From contig JAFGOG010000610.1 of assembly GCA_016926595.1 (NCBI GenBank), positions 1 to 13,170 of the forward strand: a stretch of DNA of 13,170 nucleotides. Reading direction: 5' to 3'. Of the stretch, positions 7,397-13,170 are shown in pieces (positions within the stretch are counted from its first letter, which is position 1; every line of letters starts with the position of its first letter). A program made the position numbers and the translations under genes. The notes under the pieces were generated by a model. The model saw only the letters and a program-made list of their open reading frames with translations, was not told where the DNA came from and did not search any database. This DNA comes from Anaerolineae bacterium (GTDB lineage: Bacteria; Chloroflexota; Anaerolineae; JAAYZQ01).

Positions 7397-10375
7397 TCAG
7401 AAGTTTACCTCTTCGGCCGAGCCGATGTTGACGATCTTGCCCACCTCGCCGCCGGAAACTTGCGTCACAAAGCAAATCCCATCCCGACCCGCCTCTGGCG
7501 AGTGCAGCCTCTTCTCAAGTTGGGCCACTTCCTGGATGATGTTGTTGTAATCCTGTTCTTCGGCCAATTTGGCGGAGGCGATCAGGTGCCGTTGGATGGC
7601 CTCCCGGTTGGAGGCCGATTCATCGAGCAGGGTCTGGGCCAAGGAGAGGTGAGTTTGAGCATGGACGTGAAGCAGTCCATGCTTTTCTGCCTCACCGAGT
7701 GCGAAGCGAAGCAACTGCACTCCACCATGGTGAAAACCTTCCTCCACGAGTATCAGCCCAAAAAGGCGGAGAGCATCTGCTGCCCGGAACCCCGTGTTGA
7801 TTCGACAGTAAAAAGAGTAGATCGCCAATCGGAGATGTTGTTTTGCCCTGGTCCAATCGTGCTGCTGTCGAAAAAGATCTCCTAACAGGTGATGGGCAAT
7901 CGCCACTCGCAAGTCTTGATGATTCTCCTGCATCACCTGCAAGTGCTCTTCGAACGCTGCTTGCGCATCTTCCAGCCGGCCTTCAGCAATCGCGAGCTGG
8001 CCAGACGTTTTCGCCAGGACAGCGGTGGCGAACGGGGCATCGATACGCTCTGTAATGTTCAATGCTTCGTCCAGGCAGGCCCGGGCTTCACCTGGGTGAT
8101 CTCGCAAGATTGCAGCATGGGCCATGCCATGCAAGCCGTCCATTAGCCAGTAGTCGTGCTCCAGGGAGCGATATAAACCCAATGCCCCCCTGGCACATTC
8201 CTCAGCTTGAAGGAAAAATCCACGATCTCGATACATGTGAGCCAGAACGTCCAGGATGCGAGCTCGCTGAAACGTCGCACGATACTTTCCACCTTGTGCT
8301 TTTTGAGAGAGCTCTAGTGCTTCTTGAGCATACCGCTCTACCGTTTCCCAATGTCCGAGGAGGCGATGGCTGAAACACAATCGCTGCAAGACCTCAGCTC
8401 GTCGATAAGTACGCCCCAACCGGTCAAAGATTGCCAGTGCTTCGGTAAAAAGCTCGATCTCCCTGCTCTCTCGTGCAGTGTGCAGGTGGGTATGCACGTT
8501 GCCCAGCGAGGTGAGGGATAACCCAAGCCCATACTCATTGCCAGTTTCCCTATTCAGTGAGATTGCTTCCTCCAGGTACTTCTGAGCTTCTTTCCACCGG
8601 CTAACCGCAGATAGTGTTCTGCCCAGCTCGCCAAGCGCAAAGCTGAGAATCCTTGGGTTGGTTTCTTTGTCCACGACCTGGAGGTAAAGGATCCGGGCTT
8701 CACTCCAACGATTCAATTCGAATAGGGCATAAGCTTTGTGCACATAGCCCACGTTGCGAAAATGTTCGTTGTCAGAAGTAAAGCTCAGAAAGGCGTTGCT
8801 CAGGTTCAGGCATTCAGTAAACTGAAAGCGACCGTCTATTTTCCAAAAGAGATCCTCAAAGTACTGAGCTCCATGGTCTCTATCAAGTTGCAGTGCATGG
8901 TAAAGCCGCTCGATTGCCAGGACATGCCAGTTCGGGCCCAGCTCACGTCGCGTCCCTGCCGTTGCCGCCATTTCCTCGTCATAATAGGCAATTGCTGCTT
9001 GCTGCAGTTGGGTGAAGAGAGGGCGGTTCTCAAGTTGAAGCCTGGCACATGCGAACTCGCGTATACTGTCGTGTACAGCCGGGAGGTCACCGCGGTAGAC
9101 AATGTACGGCCGGCGGTGGAGATCTTTCAGGATGGCGGCTGCATCTCGACCTGGCAGCAAGTATTGAATCAGGGGAACGGTCAGCATTCGTGGGATGGCA
9201 CACCCAAACAGAATCTCGGTTTCCTGTGAGTTCGCCACTGACAGCATGCGTTCCAGGAGTTGGTTCACGATCTCGTGCTTCTCCGACGAGTGCCTCAAGC
9301 TGCGAATACCACGATTCAGAACCAAGTCGGCAGCAAGGTAGAGAGCCAGAGGCACGCCACCTGCAAACTGGACGATCTCCGTCTGGAGGCCGGGGCCAGA
9401 GACGCCGATGCGCTCCAGAAACTCGTGAGACCCTTCAATCGAGAGGCTATCCAGCGACATGCGGCGCACGCCGGGCACCCCTGCCCAGCGCGTGTCTAGC
9501 CGCACCTGGCCGGCAAGAACCATCCACACCGGCTCACCGGCAAGCGCCTCGGCCAGGTCGCGCAGCCAGGGGTCGTGATCCTGTATCTTTTCATAGCTAT
9601 CGCACAGGAGCAGCAGCGGCTGGTCCGCATTTCGAGCCGCCGCGCAGAACTGGTCCATCCAGAAGCGATCTCCCGCCTGGTACAGCTCCAGCTCTGCCGC
9701 TTTGAGCACGTCCTGGATGCTGCCGATCGCCTCCGCTCCCGAGTCGGGCACGGAGTGAGCGCTGGACGGAGAGGCCAGCCGGTCTCTGTGTATCTCGTAC
9801 TGCCGGGGATTTTCTTGCTCGATCTCGGCCAGCAGCTTGTCGAGCAGCACTTGGGTCCTGCAATATTCGATCAACTCGTCGGCCAGGTCGGCCAATCCGG
9901 CTTCAGAGCCGACGAGAGCCAGAACGGGGCGCAAGTCAGCTCGATGCTGGCAAAAGCGGCGCAAGCTCTTGTCGGTAAAGGCATCCAGAATCAGCTTGTG
10001 AACCGCGCCGAGATCCCACTGCTCGGTTCTTGCCGTGGGCAGTGTGGGCGCTCGCGGGGCGAGCGTGAGCAGCGTCTTGATCCGCTTGTACTCGCGCAGC
10101 TTGCCGGTCAATGGATCAAGCCGGACGCCCTGGCCCTCTATCTGCTGTGCCACGGCGTCGAGCAGGCGCGGGATGTCACCGGCCACCGTCTCGTCCACGC
10201 GCGCCGACGCAATGCCCCACTCTGTCGCCATGCGTTGGAACTGCTTGAGCAGCTCCGTCTTGCCGATGCCGCCCATGCCAGAGATGGCCAGAACTCTGGT
10301 TGGCTCATGGCCTTCCAACATCGAGCGAAAGAATCGACGCTCCGCCTCACGACCTGTAAACAGTGTGTCTGGCAT
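7397..10375 (-). CDS. NLR1: NB-ARC-like STAND ATPase with inserted EAD-like module and C-terminal TPR repeats
   Basis: A 992-residue protein from the ATG at 10375. A TTG six codons upstream is possible, but it lacks a Shine-Dalgarno, whereas GGTAAGG lies five bases before the ATG. It opens with FTGREAERRFF, typical of bacterial STAND proteins. Walker A is GMGGIGKT (33-40), Walker B LLLLCDSYE (254-262), a GGVPLA motif lies at 339-344, and VHD (434-436) matches the MHD position of NB-ARC proteins. Between Walker A and Walker B, residues about 121-200 form a helical module with AFTDKSLRRFC and LADELIEYCRTQVLLDKLL, followed by ENPRQY. This resembles effector-associated domains (EADs), death-like adaptors usually found at protein ends. 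A Ser/Pro-rich linker follows. TPR-type helical repeats (about 540-955) would sense the trigger. The protein ends in the short motif shared with NLR2. Its stop is four bases from the NLR2 start, so the two products are probably made together. The trigger is unknown. Confidence 0.92.
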   Translation of the reverse strand: MPDTLFTGREAERRFFRSMLEGHEPTRVLAISGMGGIGKTELLKQFQRMATEWGIASARVDETVAGDIPRLLDAVAQQIEGQGVRLDPLTGKLREYKRIKTLLTLAPRAPTLPTARTEQWDLGAVHKLILDAFTDKSLRRFCQHRADLRPVLALVGSEAGLADLADELIEYCRTQVLLDKLLAEIEQENPRQYEIHRDRLASPSSAHSVPDSGAEAIGSIQDVLKAAELELYQAGDRFWMDQFCAAARNADQPLLLLCDSYEKIQDHDPWLRDLAEALAGEPVWMVLAGQVRLDTRWAGVPGVRRMSLDSLSIEGSHEFLERIGVSGPGLQTEIVQFAGGVPLALYLAADLVLNRGIRSLRHSSEKHEIVNQLLERMLSVANSQETEILFGCAIPRMLTVPLIQYLLPGRDAAAILKDLHRRPYIVYRGDLPAVHDSIREFACARLQLENRPLFTQLQQAAIAYYDEEMAATAGTRRELGPNWHVLAIERLYHALQLDRDHGAQYFEDLFWKIDGRFQFTECLNLSNAFLSFTSDNEHFRNVGYVHKAYALFELNRWSEARILYLQVVDKETNPRILSFALGELGRTLSAVSRWKEAQKYLEEAISLNRETGNEYGLGLSLTSLGNVHTHLHTARESREIELFTEALAIFDRLGRTYRRAEVLQRLCFSHRLLGHWETVERYAQEALELSQKAQGGKYRATFQRARILDVLAHMYRDRGFFLQAEECARGALGLYRSLEHDYWLMDGLHGMAHAAILRDHPGEARACLDEALNITERIDAPFATAVLAKTSGQLAIAEGRLEDAQAAFEEHLQVMQENHQDLRVAIAHHLLGDLFRQQHDWTRAKQHLRLAIYSFYCRINTGFRAADALRLFGLILVEEGFHHGGVQLLRFALGEAEKHGLLHVHAQTHLSLAQTLLDESASNREAIQRHLIASAKLAEEQDYNNIIQEVAQLEKRLHSPEAGRDGICFVTQVSGGEVGKIVNIGSAEEVNF
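7400..7459 (-). other. Short GG-VNI-AE motif at the extreme C-terminus of NLR1 (copy 1)
   Basis: It encodes VSGGEVGKIVNIGSAEEV and two last residues, 973-992 of the protein. It follows the last TPR helix and a short linker, so it would project as a free tail. The core VNIG loosely recalls the I/V-Q-I/V-G tetrad of RHIM amyloid motifs, with N replacing Q; this resemblance is a suggestion only. Confidence 0.6.
9776..10015 (-). other. EAD-like helical module inserted in the NLR1 ATPase domain
   Basis: Residues about 121-200 of NLR1. Seen: an LGAVHKLILDAF start, TDKSLRRFC, a loop with GSEAGLADL, then ADELIEYCRTQVLLDKLL and ENPRQY. This is the pattern of the EADs described in bacterial conflict systems as death-like homotypic adaptors. 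The assignment is by recognition, without a profile search. Boundaries are approximate. Confidence 0.65.
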
Positions 10376-10380
10376 ATTCG

Positions 10381-10387
10381 CCTTACC
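10381..10387 (-). promoter_or_regulatory. Ribosome binding site deciding the NLR1 start
   Basis: GGTAAGG on the minus strand lies five bases before the ATG at 10375. It favours that ATG over the TTG at 10393, which has no such site. Confidence 0.65.
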
Positions 10388-10408
10388 GCCCAAATTCCAG
10401 CCGCGATT

Positions 10409-12775
10409 CTATCTGTGCTGCTTGCAGCGTGTGCTCTTGGCCAGTTTCTCCAGCATTCCGAGCTCGGCGCCGCATTCCTCGCAGCGGCCCGCGGTTCGCC
10501 ATTCATACCTCTGGATCGCCTGCTGCAACTTTTCCCACCTGGCCTTCGACATCGCCAGGGGCCAGAACCGGATCGTGCCATCCCAGGAATAAGAAGCCAA
10601 GATCGTGCCATCTGGATTGAAAGTAACGCCGCTTACGCTCTCCTCGTGGCCTTTGAATACTCGTTGGATCCGCCCTGTTTGTCCGTCCCACAACCGCACC
10701 GTTTTGTCAGCCGAGGCCGACGCGAGCATCGCGCCATCCGGGCTGAGCGCAATGTCAGTCACACTGCCAACGTGTCCGCGCAGTTCCGTCTCTCCAAGCC
10801 AGTTTGGCGCATTCCAAAACCGCAGCGTGCCGTCGGCGGAAGCAGAAATCAACGTCTTGCCATCGGGACTGAAGGCGAGATCTGTTATCCAGTCCGTGTG
10901 GCCTCTGAGCTCCTTCACCAGGCGTCCACTGGCTACATCCCAAATCCTTGCAGCGTTGTCACCTGCTCCAGAAGCCAGCAAGCGACCACTTGCATCAAAC
11001 GCGATCCGAGGAACGTGGTCGCTGCGCGTTTCCAGGATCGTCAGAAGGCGCTGGCCCGCGACGTCCCACAACCCGACCTTTCCTTCCTCTGAAGAGGTGG
11101 CCATCACCGTGCCATCGGGACTGAACAGGACGGTACGTGTGTGGTGCTGGTGCTCCGAGAATACTGCACGCTTCGCCTTGGTGCCTACCTCCCACAACGT
11201 CACAGAACCGCCCTTTGTTATCTCAACCAGCGAACCGTCCGGGGCGAAGGTGAGCCCGCACGTGCCCAGGGTATCACTGAACAGCTCGGTCACCTTTCGC
11301 TCCGGCGTCAAGTCCCGCACATAGTTCATATAGTTGATGCCAAAGGCGATTCGAGTGCCGTCCGGGCTTAAGGCAACGTCTGTCATGTGGCCCTCGTGGC
11401 TTTTCAGTAGAGCCAGTTCCTTTCCACGGATGACGTCCTGCACCCGGATGGTACCACCGTGCGCCCACGAAGCCAGGGTCCTCCCATCGGGGGCAAAAGC
11501 GATCCCCCGTACCGATTTTCCTTGTCCACGCAGTACGGCACCCTCCAGCGCAATCTCCCACCGCTTTGCGCAATCTTTTACCTGATTCCACGCAGCCTCG
11601 GCTTCGGCAAAGCTCTGCGCCGCTTTCAGCAGCTCGTCTCCCCTGCCGAGCTCCGCTGTCAAGAGGTCCATCAGCGCCTCTGGCACGACGCTGTCCTCCA
11701 TTTGCGACCGGATCGATTCAGCAGTCTCCTTGCCCTCGGCCAAGAGCCGGTCCCGATCGGGCAGGTGCAGATCGTCGAACGCGATTCGGCATTCTTCTAT
11801 GTCTCTCCTCGCTGCCAAGTAGCCGAGGTAGGTATTTGAGGCCAGCGATGCCTCGATCTGGCTGCACATCGTTTCCAGCATCTCTCGGTCCTGGGGAGCA
11901 GGCACATACGCGTTCATCTCCGCTTGCAAGGGCTGCCAACGCGTTTCTGTCTCTAATCGGGCCTCGGTTCGCAGTTGATTCATCAGCTCCGTAACCTGAT
12001 CTTCTACCTTGCAGAAATCGGCGTCAGTGCAGGCCTTGGCAGCATAGTTTGGATCTGCACGAATAGCAGTCTCTAGCGAGGCAATTGCCACTGCTCCCTG
12101 GCTTGCCGTAGCCGCGAACTTGGCATGGTTGTAAAAGGCCTCGATTAGGTCCGCGTGGAGCTCCGTCGCGCGGCGGCTAAACTCGATCGCTTCCTCGTCG
12201 TCGCCCTGAAGATAACACACGAATCCGGCGTGCAGGTAGCCCAGGGCGGCGTAATAGCTCGACTCCGGTGTTGCATACTTGGCAGCCTTCAAGTAGTATT
12301 CTCGCGCTTTGGCCAGATCAGCAGGTTGTTGGTGGCACAGGTAGATGTTGCCGAGGGCTTGATGCACCGCAAAGTCCTGGTAGTTCAACGCTTCCGATTC
12401 CAGGAAACCGGCCAGCGCCTCTTCGTACCATCCATTACGGTAGGCTTTTTCAGCCCTGCGCTTCAGCTCTTTGGCCCGCGTGTCCAGAGGCGCCTGGATG
12501 GCTTCCATGATGGCCTGCAGCTCTGCTTTTTCTATTTCCATGTTCCACAACACGGCGGCCATCGCCCAGTCAAAACTGGCACGCAGCTTGTCAATGCCCT
12601 CTGCGACCTGATTCAGCCCATAGTCCAGGGCATGAATCATTTCTTCTTGCGTCGCGACAACTTGTGTGAACCCGGTGTCCAGTGCCTGCTTCTGATACTC
12701 AAGGCCGCGGACAATGTCGTTCGTGAGGCTCCGGTGTGCCAGGTAATCATCCCAAGCTGTGCTTCGGTCGTACAT
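10409..12775 (-). CDS. TPR and WD40 beta-propeller protein with C-terminal zinc-ribbon-like tail
   Basis: A 788-residue protein. Residues 1-95 are predicted amphipathic or coiled-coil helices (for example LNQVAEGIDKLRASFDWAM). Residues 98-250 hold TPR units, with AEKAYRNGWYEEALAGFLESE, ALGNIYLCHQQPADLAKAREYY and EEAIEFSRRATELHADLIEAFY. A helical spacer covers about 255-410. Eight WD-like units then run from about 415 to 739, each with a SPDG- or APDG-type turn; the units near 540-571, 584-613, 624-655 and 666-697 end in LWDV, IWDV, RFWN and RLWD. The tail carries C765-x2-C768 and C784-x2-H787, a possible zinc site. The N-terminal half matches a widespread family of TPR proteins that I know without a defined function. 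The ATG has GGAGGAGG seven bases upstream. A scaffold or co-sensor role for the NLR pair is inferred from position, and no enzymatic motif is seen. Gene limits and domain types are secure. Confidence 0.93.
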   Translation of the reverse strand: MYDRSTAWDDYLAHRSLTNDIVRGLEYQKQALDTGFTQVVATQEEMIHALDYGLNQVAEGIDKLRASFDWAMAAVLWNMEIEKAELQAIMEAIQAPLDTRAKELKRRAEKAYRNGWYEEALAGFLESEALNYQDFAVHQALGNIYLCHQQPADLAKAREYYLKAAKYATPESSYYAALGYLHAGFVCYLQGDDEEAIEFSRRATELHADLIEAFYNHAKFAATASQGAVAIASLETAIRADPNYAAKACTDADFCKVEDQVTELMNQLRTEARLETETRWQPLQAEMNAYVPAPQDREMLETMCSQIEASLASNTYLGYLAARRDIEECRIAFDDLHLPDRDRLLAEGKETAESIRSQMEDSVVPEALMDLLTAELGRGDELLKAAQSFAEAEAAWNQVKDCAKRWEIALEGAVLRGQGKSVRGIAFAPDGRTLASWAHGGTIRVQDVIRGKELALLKSHEGHMTDVALSPDGTRIAFGINYMNYVRDLTPERKVTELFSDTLGTCGLTFAPDGSLVEITKGGSVTLWEVGTKAKRAVFSEHQHHTRTVLFSPDGTVMATSSEEGKVGLWDVAGQRLLTILETRSDHVPRIAFDASGRLLASGAGDNAARIWDVASGRLVKELRGHTDWITDLAFSPDGKTLISASADGTLRFWNAPNWLGETELRGHVGSVTDIALSPDGAMLASASADKTVRLWDGQTGRIQRVFKGHEESVSGVTFNPDGTILASYSWDGTIRFWPLAMSKARWEKLQQAIQRYEWRTAGRCEECGAELGMLEKLAKSTRCKQHR

Positions 12776-12782
12776 CCTTTCG

Positions 12783-12790
12783 CCTCCTCC
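12783..12790 (-). promoter_or_regulatory. Strong ribosome binding site of the TPR-WD40 gene
   Basis: GGAGGAGG on the minus strand lies seven bases before the ATG at 12775, in the 23-base gap after the preceding stop. It is the strongest such site in the window. Confidence 0.8.
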
Positions 12791-12798
12791 GTGAGCAG

Positions 12799-13170
12799 CT
12801 ACACCAGCGCGACGACGTCACCTTTGTCCAGCGCCTCGTCGATGGCCTGCTTGAGCTTGACGAGTGCCTCATCGCGCTCTGTGTCGTCAGCGATCTGCTT
12901 GCCGCCGAGCACCGCCGCCAACGATAGGTACACCACCTTCTGCCCCGTGCTGTCCGCGTGATCGATCCGCGCCTGCTGCTCGCGCACGATCTGCTGCCGC
13001 GCCACCGTCGGAATGGCCACCAGGTGCGTCGGCAGCTCATGCAGCCCGGCGCGACACGCTTCGCACACCAGCTCACCCGCCGTCCACTGCAGCCCACGGC
13101 AGCCGTACGGCGCCAGCACCGCCGCCGACACTCCCGCTTCTTCCAGCTCGGCCCGTGCCTTCTCCAGCGC
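12799..13170 (-). CDS. Unrecognised protein with Cys-rich patch (5' end beyond window)
   Basis: The frame is open from the right edge to a TAG at 12801-12799, giving the last 123 residues. A GTG at 13131 is in frame, but ALEKARAELEEAG precedes it without interruption, so the real start probably lies outside. Seen: an N-terminal helix rich in Ala, Glu and Leu; a patch with C-x11-C-x2-C (CRGLQWTAGELVCEACR) that could bind zinc; then a mixed segment with KVVYLSLAAVLGGKQI and a charged helix ending in GDVVALV. I do not recognise the family. It shares the operon with the TPR-WD40 gene (23-base gap). CEACRAGL here loosely resembles CEECGAEL in the tail of that protein, which may mean related zinc knuckles or may be chance. 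Confidence 0.7.
   Translation of the reverse strand, partial: ALEKARAELEEAGVSAAVLAPYGCRGLQWTAGELVCEACRAGLHELPTHLVAIPTVARQQIVREQQARIDHADSTGQKVVYLSLAAVLGGKQIADDTERDEALVKLKQAIDEALDKGDVVALV

Noticed and set aside
10376..10393. TTG at 10393 as the start of NLR1
   Set aside because: There is no Shine-Dalgarno before it, while GGTAAGG stands five bases before the ATG at 10375 and the family begins close to FTGRE.
9575..11092. 505-residue open frame on the plus strand
   Set aside because: It lies antisense across the start of NLR1 and the end of the TPR-WD40 gene, both of which have clear motifs. Its translation shows no domain and it has no plausible upstream context. It is a high-G+C shadow frame.
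12799..13131. GTG at 13131 as the true start of the rightmost gene
   Set aside because: The frame stays open to the window edge with a plausible helix, and no Shine-Dalgarno was seen before the GTG. Treated as a partial gene instead.

Overview
The window reads as part of one leftward (minus-strand) defence-type operon from a bacterium with high G+C. Large STAND/NLR ATPases, TPR, WD40 and HEAT proteins, together with dispersed palindromic and heptameric repeats, suggest a filamentous or multicellular-type lineage. Chloroflexota is my best guess, but this is inference from gene content and not proven by the sequence.

Layout in the direction of transcription (right to left): (1) 13170-12799, the 3' end of an unrecognised gene with a Cys-rich patch. 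(2) 12775-10409, a TPR plus WD40 beta-propeller protein ending in a small CxxC/CxxH zinc-ribbon-like tail. (3) 10375-7397, an NB-ARC-like STAND ATPase with TPR repeats (here NLR1), with an effector-associated-domain-like (EAD-like) helical module inserted between Walker A and Walker B. (4) 7392-3121, a NACHT ATPase with 19 HEAT repeats and predicted membrane segments (here NLR2). (5) 3089-1, a PglX-like/Eco57I-type N6-adenine DNA methyltransferase that runs off the left edge. The gaps are 23, 33, 4 and 31 bases. No stretch over 300 bases lacks a gene. No tRNA, rRNA, CRISPR array or transposase was seen, and no promoter or terminator is recognisable, so the promoter should lie beyond the right edge.

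The main observation is that NLR1 ends in VSGGEVGKIVNIGSAEEV plus two residues, and NLR2 carries VTGGQVEKLVNIARAEVV at residues 63-80, ahead of its NACHT domain. The two are clearly the same short beta-strand-turn-beta-strand type motif. Its position (extreme C-terminus of one protein, N-terminal region of its neighbour) resembles the amyloid signalling motifs that link NLRs to partners in fungi and bacteria. A plausible model is a soluble TPR sensor (NLR1) that templates a membrane-associated NACHT-HEAT protein (NLR2), with the TPR-WD40 protein as scaffold or co-sensor and the methyltransferase as a self/non-self marking or BREX-like component. That joint function is inference.

The methyltransferase is mosaic. 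Its catalytic NPPY and target-recognition half (about 240-1380) is far lower in G+C than both flanks. Three repeat-like insertions sit in frame in its first half, around the SAM-binding motif. The HEAT array of NLR2 shows recent 93-bp duplication and a higher-order period of about seven units, as expected of a diversifying recognition surface.
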